From Aphis gossypii (Eukaryota; Arthropoda; Insecta; Hemiptera; Aphididae): a stretch of DNA of 64,000 bases. Positions 1-11,768 of this stretch are shown here, in pieces. The position numbers and the translations under genes are program-made. Where the stretch lies: assembly GCF_020184175.1 (NCBI RefSeq), contig NC_065533.1:59372351-59436350 (forward strand), given 5' to 3'. The first letter of the stretch is position 1. Each line of letters begins with the position of its first letter. The notes beneath the pieces are model-generated. The model made no database searches, was not told the DNA's origin, and saw nothing but the letters and a program-made list of their open reading frames with translations.

Positions 1-399
1 ACAGAAACATGGGCTACTCAACACTGGATTTTTAAAAATTCAAAATCTAATCAAGATAATAAACGTCGAAAAACTAACAAGTGGCTACAAAATTTTCATC
101 AGCTATCTATAGATTACGGTGATATTGAGTATGAAGAACTTGGCAGAATATTGAATTCGTTAAAGTTTGACTGTATTTACACCAAAGGCAAACAGAAAAA
201 ACAAATACTTATAGAGTATATACCACACGTTGCAGTCATCAACATTGAAGACTTGGATTGTCCTCGACTGGATCAAATATGTGATGAAGAAAATTTACCT
301 TGTTGTATCTTTCATAAGGACTTAAATCTTAAATATTGTACATTTTATAAAGTGTTTGCTTTAAGAAAATGGTTTGTAAATAATTCATTAAAATTGTAA
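1..399 (+). CDS. C-terminal part of an unrecognised protein, runs off the left edge
   Basis: Frame 1 is open from the first base of the window to a TAA at 397-399, about 132 residues, with no stop. The true start lies outside the window; the TTG at 151 is not a credible start. The protein is lysine-rich at first (around NKRRKTNKW) and then mixed, with cysteines near the end (DEENLPCCIF, LKYCTF), but I recognise no domain. AATAAA-like signals follow at 419-424, which fits a 3' end. It lies upstream of, and on the opposite strand to, the DNA polymerase relic, so it could be a gene of the same Polinton-like element or an unrelated exon. That link is inference. Confidence 0.45.
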   Translation, partial: TETWATQHWIFKNSKSNQDNKRRKTNKWLQNFHQLSIDYGDIEYEELGRILNSLKFDCIYTKGKQKKQILIEYIPHVAVINIEDLDCPRLDQICDEENLPCCIFHKDLNLKYCTFYKVFALRKWFVNNSLKL

Positions 400-463
400 T
401 CATGTTTTTTTTTTATTTCAAATAAATAACATATTTTTTTTATTTCAAAATTGAGTTTTAATT

Positions 464-1421
464 CTATTGTAACGGTACACGCTGTGACGTGTCACCGTTC
501 CGTGTAAAAATAACGCTGACGATTTTTGAGTAATCAACCTGTTTTTAATTCTATATAAATTAAAATCGATTATAATAATTTATAGGGATATGATTCACGA
601 ACCCGAGACCGTACGGACTATAGGTTCGAGACCATTTGACACTTCGTGGAATATTAATTATGTTTTATACAATTCCGGGTGGAGGTACGGATTGTCACGT
701 CCGGCCCGCTCAAGTAAGTGGCGTCGGTTCGTGGGTCCGTCCGGGTAGCGTGGCCTAAGCAGGCGCGCTTGGGGGGACTTTTTATGTGTGCGTCACTATC
801 TGGTACGACGGGCCTCGTAATGAGTTGGTGTTCCTCTATGGCCGGTGTTCAAGCCGCAGTCACGGATCTGTTGGCCGTAACGTTGAAAACGTCGGTCTGG
901 TGTCACGACATGTCCGGGTTATGGACGAGCGTTGTAGATGTTGATTCGGCGGTGTTGGTCGTTAGTGTCGGTTGTCGTCGGAAGGTGATGGCTGGTCTCG
1001 TAAATACACGAGTTGGTTTCTCCTTACTTCTGGCCGTCGAAGGTGTGCTGTTACGCAGGTCTTGATGGCTTGAAGTGCGGAGAAAGAGTTGTTCTTTAGT
1101 CGGTCAGTGTACCCGTATTTATACGGTTTGACCGACCTTTGTACGTGTGTCATTGGATCTTGTCGTACCGTTGGACGAGTGAAACTGACATCGTTCATGA
1201 GGTCGCTAGATGCCAACCGTGTTGTTTTCCCTCGGCTTTAATATGAAACTTGCTTGTGAAAACTCGCATTATTCATATGTGTTTGTGTTATCATGCGTGT
1301 TGCGTTTCCTTGCCTAACACTTGTTCATTATTAAATCATATTTTGGCCGTGAGAACGGCCGTTTTAGTATATTATGGTTATGGTAGTATTTAGTTATATG
1401 GTGTTTGTACCGTATCACTAT
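464..1421 (+). mobile_element. Solo LTR (468-1417) with 4-bp CTAT target duplication
   Basis: The segment begins TGTAACGGTAC at 468 and ends GTACCGTATCA at 1417. These ends are imperfect inverted repeats of each other and start with TG and end with CA as LTRs do. CTAT flanks both sides (464-467 and 1418-1421), giving a 950-bp unit with a 4-bp target duplication, the size usual for Ty3/gypsy and several other LTR groups. A TATA-like TATATAAAT lies at 552-560. The interior (about 680-1230) is much more GC-rich than the surroundings. No gag or pol is attached, so this is a solo LTR. The orientation is inferred from the TATA position only. Short open frames inside it are not believable genes. Confidence 0.72.
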
Positions 1422-1733
1422 ACCATACTAACTATAATATTGACAAAGAAAATGGTTTAAAGTAAAATATACAAGTACAAAAATATGACATAGGAAAAAT
1501 TTAATTGTTTAATTCTAGATATTATGTATACAGAAACAATGTATAGAAAAAATATTTACAAAAATTAAACAAGTATAAAAAATTATACATACAGAAATAA
1601 TCTTTACAAATATATACAAATACATATATAAAAAAAAAAACTAACTATCTAGTTCTGCTTCGAGTTCCTCCCTATAAAATCCAAAATTATTAATTAAAAA
1701 ATAATTAAAATATATATTTATATTTATATATAC
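1422..1733. other. AT-rich spacer, nothing recognised
   Basis: Low-complexity AT-rich DNA with runs of A and T between the solo LTR and the polymerase relic. I see no gene or element end. Confidence 0.6.
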
Positions 1734-4154
1734 TCACTCTATAGAATAGTGTCCATGAGCTAGGGTGTGTACTTTGTCTTCAAGTATAACCCTCTTATCA
1801 TCAAAACTGTTATAAGTTAATTTATTGGATTTAATGGTCTTTAATTTGTGCTTGAATGAACGGATAGAGACGTTTGACGTTGTTACTTCCAAACTGGTAT
1901 CACCAAACAAACACCGTTTATGATCTTGAAAGGTCATATGGTTTCTAACAACATGTCCACGGATTCCTTTTGCTTTGATTTTCTCCTTATCTTCTAAAAT
2001 GTAAGCGTAGGACTTTGCACGGAGAGCACAAAACTCTCTCATAATACGTCCATCGGTTTCTTCAGAAAATAGCCCAGGAATCTTCTTTCTCTCAGCAATG
2101 TAACACGGGTGGTAACGGGGTAGATTTGCAGTGTCCATTCGATTCAACAAGTTGGGATTGTTCAACAGATCATTGTAAAAATCATCAGTTTGAATATAGT
2201 ATACCAATGAATCTAAAATAATAAATTAAATTAATAAAAGTATTCCAATGAAACTAAAATAATAAATTAATAAAAGTACTAATAATAATAATTTACCTGT
2301 ATCTGTATACATGAGCTCAATTTTATCATCATAATGATTCTGCATTACGTTATAGTGATAGTCATACATTAAATACTTGGAAATTTCCAGCACTGCAAAA
2401 CCTGATAAAAAATTTAAAATATTAATATAACAATATAAAATTTAAAATAAATGTAATTTACCTATATAAATAGGTTTACAAAAATCAATGATTTTGTTTT
2501 CTAATGCAACTGTATTTAGAGTTTCATTGTATGTAGTACAGTGTTTGAATGTTGACTGATTTATCAGTTTTTGTAAACGACGATCACTAGACACCAGTTC
2601 CATTTTTATTCTTTTCCGCATAGACTCCATGGTTTTCCCAAAAACCGCATTATTTAAAAGTTTGAAAAAGTCTTTCTCAAAGTCATTTGCTGCTTTTTTT
2701 CGCATCTCTGTGTTTAGTGCTATGTATGGAGCCAGCCATGGTAATTGATTAAATTGAAGTACTCTATGAACCTGTAATAAAAAATAATTATATTATAAAT
2801 GTAAAATAAAAACATTTATACATTTACTTTTTCAACTATGAGTCCATTGGCTATAGCTTGTTGGAGGTTTCGGTAATGAATAATATAGTTTTTTTTCGAC
2901 TGAAGTATTGCCATGAGTTTTTTAACTTTTGAACCAGCTGGGATACCGTTTTGTGGTAGAAGAGGTAAGTCGTTGTGTTTATCATGGAGTTCTTTTGGAT
3001 AAGTAATGTCAACTTCATATATCCGTCCGATGCGTGATGTATCGTTCAAATCATTAAGCCCTTCTAGTTTAGGTTCAACCCACTTAAAACCACCATAGGG
3101 CATGTGTTGTGACATTGCCAAACCGTAGAGATTATTACCTAAAAAAATAAATTAATATAAAAAAAAATAATATATGTATATGTATACTTACAACCTTGAT
3201 AAATTAACCATGATTTGAACTTTGTTGGATCATAATCTGGGGTAATTTCATTATTAGCTTTAGCATAGCTCATACTTGCTTGTGTCAAACCACCTCGAAT
3301 TCATATAAAAAATTTATATATTATAAACGTAAATTTTTATATATAATTATTATAATTACCCTTTTCAATCATCAACAGCATATCATACTCTGTGAGTAAC
3401 TCTAATTTGACTCTGGTATATTTTAACATACAATCAAAGGAGAATACTGGTGCTGTATAGTAAAAAGATAGGTCCAAACAGTATGTGGTTAAACATAGGT
3501 CTCTGAAGTTCTCAAACACGTAAGCCAACAATAAAACATCAATTTTCAGATATAGATCACTGTATTCACCCAAAGTCTTGCATCCAAAGTGACTCCAAAC
3601 AGTTTTTGCATGTTCATAATCTTCTTCTTGTATATTTGATTCTGTTAGTATACTGTAGAAATCTGCTTTCTCTGGTAAATTGGTTTGCTCCAGCTTGTTC
3701 CAACCATCCGTATACTCATAAGGGTAAACACCTTTACGAGTAACGAGTGGCAAGTCTGCGGTATTAAAATGTTTAGCTGTTTCTCTAAACTTTTCGAACC
3801 CTGGTGTTAATAAATTTCCGAGAGTGTTGATAAACTTGAAGCCATAAATCTTAATGTGTCGATGAACCGTATTGAAAAGTTGTTGGAAACGTGTTTTGAA
3901 AATGAGATGAATTTTTCTTCACTGTTTGGTATTACAGAAATTCTTTTGACATCGAGACCGAGTTCAGTTACAATAAAATGTGCATCATAATTCGATAAAT
4001 TGTGAAAAAAACATGGTACAAAATTTGGTGTTTGAAGCTTGAGGTTGCAGGTATTACACAATGTTATAATATTATTAATAATATTAATAATTTGTTGTAA
4101 AATAAGATATAAAGACAAAAAAATAATGTTGTGAGAAACGAGTACAATAGTCAA
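1734..4154 (-). pseudogene. Protein-primed-type B-family DNA polymerase relic (Polinton/Maverick-like), multi-exon
   Basis: Minus-strand blocks at about 3807-4080, 3360-3800, 3192-3303, 2828-3138, 2461-2771, 2297-2401 and 1734-2212 read in order as a B-family polymerase of the organellar/viral type. The first block carries an exonuclease-like HNLSNYDAH motif; later blocks carry the NNLYG motif (A) and YTDT-DS (C), the latter split by an intron at 2213-2296. Most junctions have GT and AG. Signs of decay are a frameshift near 3835, a likely lost AG acceptor near 3305, and a glycine where the motif A aspartate is expected. The start of the gene is not found beyond 4154. The family is known from virus-like Polinton elements. 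No other Polinton core gene (integrase, ATPase, protease, capsid) was recognised nearby. Inactive copy. Confidence 0.8.
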
Positions 4155-4341
4155 TATGATTAAAATTCATAGTAAAAATAATATATAAGTTGATAAAATT
4201 CATAATAGTTACCTAGTTAATAATAATTTGTTGTAAAATAAGATATAAATACAAAAAAATAATGTTGTGAGAAACGAGTACAGTAGTCAATATGATTAAA
4301 ATTCATAGTAAAAATAATATATAAGTTGATAAAATTCATAA
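4085..4341. repeat. Direct duplication of about 121 bp
   Basis: 4085-4205 recurs at 4221-4341 with only a few substitutions, separated by about 15 bases. It sits at the upstream edge of the polymerase relic and includes its degraded 5' coding edge, so it is a local tandem duplication within a decaying element. Confidence 0.8.
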
Positions 4342-4431
4342 AATAATAATTAGTTATTAAATAAGTAATAATAATAAAAAAAAAATAATAATTTTGTTAT
4401 AAAATCAGTCAGTCTTTAGTTTTATTGAGGT

Positions 4432-6899
4432 AGGTATTTTGGGGTAGGTTCATTTTGATCCATGTCCAATAATAGAGATGAAGCTATAAAATTTTGCTCT
4501 ACTTGATTTGGTACCTCAATGTTTAAAAGTGTTTTTTTCTATATTTCTTTTAGATTTAGTGGAATGAAAATGGCGTTAAGGAGTTTTTTTTAATTTGTTT
4601 GGTGATGTTTGGCGGCGATGAGACTGTGTTAAATTCTTAAATGGTTGACTATCAGCATTACTTCTTAATGCATTTAAGGTAGGTGTTATCGAAGAAAGAC
4701 ATTTTTTTAAAATGCCCAGTTCTTCTGAATTAGAAATACCATCTAAAATATTATTGAAATATAATCTTACTTTATCTTTTTCATTACATAAATCATTTGA
4801 TGGTTTGGTTGAATTATTTAACTGCGACACAATCATAGTTGTTTCATTGGTACGTTCCAAATTTGTAAGTGTATTATTAATAATTATATTTTAATTGTTC
4901 TTTCTCTTCGGGAATTGGCAGACTAAATGTATGTTTTTACACATGTTCCATTTTATTGCACTATCTATGCAGGAACATGAATAACAATGTATGCATGACT
5001 GACAATTAGAACAATTTATTTGCCAGTCACAGTTGGATTTGAGATTGTTCACCTCATACATTTCACTAGTTTTATCTGATAAAACATTCCAATTATTGTG
5101 GTCAACATTTTCAAGCACCATTTCCAGAGACATTAAAAGACTTGTCTTATGCCTTTTGCGTAACTCCTTTACTTTTGAGCATATTTTTCCTTTATGTAAC
5201 ACACACAATAAGCCTATCAATTGATTTGTTTCTGGTATATTTCATTAATGCATGCAGAGATTTATCAAGTCGCTTCACCTTTTTGCCTTGTAAGTAAATA
5301 TGCTTTAGAGTCCGATGCATTCTTTCAATATGCATATTTGTGTTAATTCCAGCATGTAATCTGTGGCAATAAGCCCATGACTGCACGGATGAAGCATAAT
5401 AACTAGTAAAATAGTTTGAAAAATTAATAGTTTCATCATCTTTTGCCATTCGATTTATAGCATTGTCGAACATTCTACTAAAGGCCTCAGCATCTTGTTC
5501 TACAAGTAATGTTCGTAATACTTTATATATTTCTACCTGTTTTGTTTTGTTTTTAATTTTATTTAAATTTTTTCCCCAGGCACGATCTACATGCCAAGTA
5601 CAATAGAGCCTATGTTTCGGTGGTTCCATTTCAACAACCCAAGCGTTATAAGAAATTTCAGCCATATCTGACATGAAGACATTGGGGTGAATAATACCAG
5701 TTTGGTCCCTTATCTTAGAAAAAAATATTCGTAAGACCACTTCATCAACTCTATTACTTATCATAAAACAACATGGGAATCCTTCTCTTAAATCATCAAG
5801 AACCATGATTGTTGTCAAATTAAAATGATACGAATTCATCCCATGCGTTTCATCAATACAAATAACATCATTTCCAAATTTGCTTAACATTTATTTTTGA
5901 TAGTCATTCATTATGAGCAATAAAAAGTTATCTTCTTTTAGTTGGATATGATTGGTGTCGATTTGACCTTGTGACTTGTAATAAACAAGGCTTAATTTGT
6001 CATCAGATTTTAGTTTTTCCACCCATGCTCCAACACTTGTAGCATCATTAGAATGAAGTACTGCCTCATTGTTAAGATTGTACGAAGCTTCAATATTATA
6101 CAAATCTTTCTTAGTAAGTAAATGAGTTCTTTATAAATGGTTGTTGGCAATATTATCACGAATTTCGTCCAAAATTTTTTCAAATGGAATGTTTTGTGAT
6201 ATTTTAGATGCTATATCATCTCTGGTACATTTGTTTAAAGGCAAGTGTCCTATCTCATTTTCATGACCTATATGATTGCCATTAAATTAAGTGGTACATT
6301 TTTTGGTTACATTTGACTCTATAACATTAATACTAGCTGGACAGTACCCATTTATTTTGTTAGAACCCTGTGTTTTTAAATGACGTTGACCTGTACTAAT
6401 TGAATTATAGAAGCCACTTCTGTGGCATTTGTAATAACTGTAAATTTGATTTCCTTTTACAGAGAAACCATAATTTTTAACATACAATGACTGAGTTAAT
6501 AGTTCAATTTCACGTTTCCAATTGTGAAAATCATCAATGCTTTCAAACTCAAAACTATCTACATTTTGTAAAATATTATGATCTTTTTCATAGTGTACAT
6601 TCATATTTTTGTATGTGGCAGTAAATGAACATATAGCACACTGGACTACGATTTCAATTGCTGGAGCAATTGGATGAGCAACTTTTTTGTGTTCAGTTAA
6701 ATTTTTTTGATGACAATATGACTTAGTACATTGGTCACAAGTATATATATATATTATATATAAATTACTATTTTTTTGTTGGTGCTATTTCATCCAACAT
6801 TAAAAGAGGGTGATTTACTTTTATATGGGCTCTTAGGTTTTTTAAAAATTTAAACTTTTTTTCACACTCTATGCATTTGAATTCATTTATGTCTGACAT
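4432..6899 (-). pseudogene. Mutator-like (MULE) transposase relic with three C2H2 fingers and a SWIM finger
   Basis: A start at 6899 leads into a C2H2 finger (FKCIECEKKF, then H-x4-H). After a frameshift near 6760 follow two more C2H2 fingers, then a finger resembling the WRKY/GCM fold used by MULEs (around 6290-6500). The MULE transposase core lies in 5192-5890, with CIDETHG, FMSDMAE and CTWHVDRAWG. A SWIM-type finger (CSCID ... CKNIH) lies at about 4920-4995. The C-terminus reaches 4432. Between 6604 and 5192 a single frame is broken only by TAA codons at 6285-6289, 6131-6133 and 5891-5893. A frameshift occurs near 5185, and further stops lie at 4891-4893 and 4576-4578. Domain order and motifs are convincing; the copy is dead. 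I found no terminal inverted repeats. Confidence 0.85.
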
Positions 6900-6925
6900 G
6901 TTCTTAAAAACTTAATTGAACAAAA

Positions 6926-8175
6926 ATGAATTCAATTATGAATGACGTAATACCAATGGTAAATTTCGTGAAAACCCGTGCCCTAAATTCTCGACTTTTT
7001 AAAATTTTATGCGAAGATATGAGATCAAACCATAATACATTACTATTCCATACTGACGTTCGTTGGCTATCCCGTGGCAAAGTTTTGAAAAGAGTTATAG
7101 AACTTATAGAACTAAGTGATGAGCTCCGTATATTTCTTCGTGATATTAAACCAGATTTATCTGCACTTTTAAGTAATGAAAAACGGATGTGTTTAACTTC
7201 ATATTAAGCAGATTTTTTCGATAAAGTTAATGAATTAAATCTATCTCTTCAAGGTAAAAATACCAACATTTTAATACTTACCGGAAAACTTCAAGCCTTT
7301 AATCAAAAATTGTCTTCTTGGTTAAACGCATTTAAAAATGGAGATTCCTCAATGTTTACGAGTTTACACGATTTTATTACCGTAAATGAGCTTTCAGTTA
7401 CAAGTGTAATAACTGATCATTTGTCTTCAATGCTAACATTTTTATCTGAATATTTTCCAAATTTGAATAAAAATAACGAACACGATTGGGTAAAAAGACC
7501 ATTTTCTATTTCTTTGAAATACGATCATATTTCATGGGCCGCAAGAGAGCAATTAATTGAAATTAGAGAAGACTCAACTCTTGAAGTCGAATTCAATGAA
7601 AAAGAACTTACTGAATTTTGGTTAAGACGACAACAAGAGTATCCCGTAATTTCAAAAGCGGCTTTACTTATATTAATACCTTTCGCATCAACATATCTTT
7701 GTGAAACTGCATTTTCACAACCTCAAATTATAAAAAAACAAACATAGATCGTGCATTTCATAACAGTCTTTAGAAGCTAACTTGCGTATTTCAGTTTCAA
7801 ATGTTACTCCTGACATAAATATGTTATGCGAAAATATGCAAGCCCAACCGTCACATTAATAATTATGACATTTTCTATTATTTTTATTATTATTATAAGC
7901 CTAGCCTGTGTTTGAAACCAAATCAATATTATTACTAAATATTTTTGTATTGCTTTATAGTTATTACCAATTATTTTTTATTTATATATGTTTTAAGTTT
8001 TATACAACTATAAGATTGCATCTTTGAAAAATATATTTAAAACCATTTATTTTCTTTAAATTTTAATAATTTATTTGTGTGAAATAGTGCATGTAAATTT
8101 AGTATATTATTAAGAAAAAATAATTAATGATTATGATTGAGGGGGCCTTATAACAAAAAAGGTTGAGAAGCACTG
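6926..8175 (+). pseudogene. hAT transposase relic, ZBED5/SCAND3-like C-terminal half, with right-end TIR
   Basis: The plus frame from 6926 carries the HTDVRWLSRGKVL segment typical of ZBED5/SCAND3-like hAT proteins. An in-frame TAA lies at 7205-7207, after which the same frame continues to the hAT C-terminal dimerisation region (ETAFS at about 7700-7720). A frameshift near 7735 and further damage follow; the usual end QAQPSH can still be read in another frame to a stop at 7857-7859. Downstream, 8161-8175 reads GGTTGAGAAGCACTG, whose complement CAGTGCTTCTCAACC is a plausible hAT terminus. The N-terminal half, BED finger and left end are missing because the coding starts directly against the MULE relic. 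Inactive fragment. Confidence 0.8.
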
Positions 8176-9028
8176 GTCTATCGCGACCGACCTGGAACAG
8201 TACTGCCGTCAGTCAGGTCATGTCAACACAAATTACTATTATTAAAAAAATGTATATTGTATTATTATTTTTATCAAAAGTAAATTAAAATTATAAAAAT
8301 AAGTTGATGTGATTTTTGGGCTTGTATTTCCTTTACTTATAAAGATATTAAATTAATATAATTAATATAAAATTAAAATATTTGTTTAAATTTTGTAGGT
8401 AGATATGGTCTGCGGACTATAGGTTGGTGGGAACTGGGAACCTCTGATTTAAATATAATATGGTATATGTATATGACGGGTTTCAAACACATTTAGTTAG
8501 GTACAGAAATTATTAAAAGCATATTTTGTATTTTCCAATTTTATTTAGTAATTTAAATTATAATGACTTATAAATATTATTTTTAATAAATCCTACTCTA
8601 CTATTTTTTCTTTTATAACTTTAATGTTATAGGTACTATAATTTATAATATAATTTTAATCCTGAACTGGTTCATAAAACGTCACTCCGATGTAAATTTG
8701 TTCAAGAATTACCAACGACAGCAATTAATCTTATGAAACATTTTTTACACATCGCAAATTATATTATGCATTTAAAGAGATTCTAATTCTTTGTGTGTTA
8801 ACATTACTTATCCAGTTAAAAAATAAAAATATTAATATAAAGTTACGTCAATATTGTACTTCCTTTAATTTTGGTGTAGGTATGGTTTTTAGGTATGGTA
8901 CTGTTGTGAAGTCGAATAGTTTAATTATTTTCGTAATTTGACGTGTGTGCCAAAATCGGAAGTTTATCTCTACTGATATACCATATACCTATGTCTGAAG
9001 TATCCTTGTCAATTATTATTTTTTTTAG
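8176..9028. other. Non-coding; one possible hAT end near 8420-8445
   Basis: AT-rich with no credible gene. The stretch GGGAACTGGGAACCTCTG ending near 8445 resembles the terminus of a hAT element read backwards (CAGAGGTTCCC), but no partner or target duplication was found. Confidence 0.35.
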
Positions 9029-10745
9029 ATTCTAAACGAAGTGATGAATGTATTGATTTTACAATGATGTGTGTTTTTTTTTTTTTTTTTGTGTCTGTGT
9101 ACAGCATAACTAGTCGAAATAATGCTCCAATTTCAATCTATGGGGGTGGTTTCCGATGTAAAAGTGAATATCCTTGGTGCATTATAGAGGTAAAAAGTTA
9201 ACATTTTCCAACAGTTTTCTAAAAAATCGAGAAAAACAAAAAAAAAATTACGGAAAAACGGCAATTTTTACGCAAAACCAGTTTTCGACCAAATCGATTT
9301 TTTTTTATGGTTGTAATTCAAAAACTAATCACTGAAAATACTTGAAATTTTTACCAAATGTTTATGTCAGTGGTATCTGTATATAGTTAAATTTTCAAAA
9401 AATTTTGACTTTTTTTGAGTTATTTATAGACCACTGAAATTTTCGATTTTTTTGAGAAATTTGTTTTAAAGTGTCGATAAAAAATTTTTGGGTGACCAAA
9501 AAGTCTTGAAAATTTAATACAAGGTTCCTTATGAGTTGTTTTTATTGTAGCTAAAAATAATTAAAAATCGTTAGTCACAATTTTTTTTTATAAGAGTTTA
9601 TAGTTCAAATTTTTACGAAATCTGTCGAAAACGCGAAAATTTGCAAGTAATTTTGAAGTTGAAAAATCATAAAATTTTTTTCTTTTATAACTAAGTTTTG
9701 AAAAATTGGTACAAGGTTCTCCATACATTTTTCTTCAAATATCTGTAAAAAAAACTCAACCGGATTCAGACAAAAAATTTTTATGAGTGTTTGAAATTTA
9801 AATTTTTACAAAACTGCGTTAAATAACGGTTTAACCTCAAACGATTTTAGATATTTGTTATTATTCAAAAAGTATAAGTCGTAGATACTTGAAAATTTTA
9901 CCAGTTATTTAGATTGGCATTTTATTTACTTGATTTAATTTTCAAAATGTTTTGAGTTTTTTGAGCTATTTATAGACAACTGAAATTTTTAATTTTTCTG
10001 AAAATTTTTTTTTGAAGTGTCGATAAAATTTTTTTGGCCCATCAAAATACTTGAAAATGTAATACAAAGTTCCTCATAAGTTATTCTTATAGTGATTAAA
10101 AAATATATAAGAATACATAGGCACAATTTTTTTTTATTAGCATTTGAAATTCAAATATTTACAAAAATTCGTCAAAAGCATGAATATTTGCAAATTATTT
10201 GAAGTTGAAAAATCATAAAATTTTTTGTGTTCATAACTAAGGATTAAAATTATAACACTAAGTTTTCCATAAGTTTTCCTTCAAGTAGTTATAAAGAAAA
10301 CTCATAACATCATTATAGGAAAAATTTTATGTGCGTTTGAATTTTAAATTTTTACGAAATAGCGTAACGATAACGATTTATCCCAAACGATTTTAAATGT
10401 TTGTTATTATTCAAAAAGTATAAGTCGTAGGTACTTGAAAATTTTACCAGTTGTTAAGATTCGCGTTTTCTTTACGTGATTTAATTTTCAAAATATTTTG
10501 ACTTTTTTTGAGCTATTTATAGACAACTGAAATTTTCAATTTTTCTAAAAAAATATTTTTGAAGTGTCTATAAAATTTTTTTGGCCCATCAAAATACTTG
10601 AAAATGTAATACAAAGTTCCTCATAAGTTATTCTTATAGTGATTAAAAAATTATAAGAATACATAGGCACAATTTTTTTTTATTAGCATTTGAAGTTCAA
10701 ATTTTGACGAAAATTCGTCAAAATTATGAATATTTGAGAAATATT
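9029..10745. repeat. Dispersed non-coding repeat with internal 546-bp tandem units
   Basis: From 9415 the sequence repeats with a period of 546-547 bases: the anchor TTGAG(T/C)TATTTATAGA occurs at 9415, 9961 and 10508, giving two full units and a partial third to about 10745. The left part (9029-9110, GAAGTGATGAATGTATTG) also occurs at about 45310-45330, and the unit body recurs in reverse complement at 43170-43320. It encodes nothing. It is rich in A/T runs and looks like a family-specific repeat, perhaps the internal satellite of a non-autonomous element. Confidence 0.75.
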
Positions 10746-10919
10746 TATGAAAGTTTAAAATTCAAAATATTCTTTAATGACGACGAGTTTAATGAAAAAT
10801 GGTATGGCTCTATGCCATCTTGCTAAAAGCTCTGTATCTAAATAACATATGTAACAAATAATTAAATAAGAAAATTATTATTCATAAATAAGGTTAAGAT
10901 ATTTTGTTTTTTTTTTTAC

Positions 10920-11027
10920 TTTGGGTGCTTTAAATAAACTTTTATTTTTTAATCCAATTGATTTTTGTTGTTTGACATCTAAAGCATAACCAGTATTACA
11001 CCCTGATACAAAACAGCACTTAACCAT
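10920..11027 (-). pseudogene. Isolated THAP-type first exon
   Basis: An ATG at 11027 opens 36 codons ending at a GT donor (10918-10919). The peptide has the start of a THAP zinc finger: MVKCCFVSGCN, with a C-x4-C-like spacing, and then SLFKAP where THAP domains have a short strand before the tryptophan. No matching second exon with the C-x2-H half was found before the next gene, and the neighbouring P-like gene has its own THAP exon. It is probably a leftover first exon of another THAP/P-like element. Confidence 0.45.
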
Positions 11028-11519
11028 TTTTAATGTTTAGGTAAAAAAAATAAAAAATACAAATTACTCTGGTATTATGTATAATTATTGTATTTAAATA
11101 ATCAAACTAATACAAATTATTTGAAACCTTATCATTGTATACATTGTCTATTTATAAATTTAATATTTTGATGAATTCAATAATAAATAATCATATGGAA
11201 ATCATCTATGTCCATGTGTTTAATAGCTAATTATAATAATATATTTGTTTTTTATTATTGAACCAATTTTAACCAATATCCCCCTAGTTCTGTATATATG
11301 TTTTAGATATGATCTAAATCATAAAGTAATAAATTATTTGCAAGGAATAATAAATCATGTTTAATTCGAAAAACATACATAATTCCTATTATATATAGTA
11401 TAATAATACTACATGTCTACATGCTATAATTGTAAAATGTAGCCCTCTAATCGAACGACTCGCTCCTGGTGGCAGAATAACCGTGCGACTTTTGTCGGGC
11501 CACTTTATAAACGGGCGGT
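11028..11519. other. Non-coding spacer with a GC-richer patch
   Basis: AT-rich DNA to about 11430, then a GC-richer patch (11440-11520) leading into the left inverted repeat of the P-like element. It may belong to the element's end; no gene was seen. Confidence 0.4.
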
Positions 11520-11640
11520 TCATAGGAGTTTGGTCACGAACTAAGATATACAGGACTGGAAACGACCAAATATCTCAGGGAACCCAATTGACTAACGAAA
11601 AGTACACATCGATTCTTGGCGCACTCTACCAGCCAATTAG
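11520..11640 (+). repeat. Left inverted repeat of the P-like element
   Basis: About 110 bases including CACGAACTAAGAT(A)TACAGG, GACTGGAAACG and TACACATCGAT. The same blocks in the same order occur as reverse complement at 16755-16868, on the other side of the transposase gene. The copies are imperfect, with indels between conserved blocks. They are probably the terminal or subterminal inverted repeats of the element. No exact end or 8-bp target duplication was fixed. Confidence 0.6.
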
Positions 11641-11768
11641 TATATTACTCATTTTAATTTTAATCATAGTATACATTTTTGACATTTGATAATAAATTAT
11701 AAAGTAAATTAAAAAATCTAATATTTTTGTATTTTTTTTATAGTACTATAGTAGGTATATTTTAATAT

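Noticed and set aside
718..1216. Overlapping ORFs on both strands (115 and 84 codons) in a GC-rich patch
   Set aside because: They lie inside the solo LTR, show no domain and exist because GC-rich DNA has few stops.
8184..8232. GC-richer stretch considered as a tRNA-like sequence
   Set aside because: No cloverleaf, no A/B-box pair at the right spacing and no CCA-adjacent acceptor stem.
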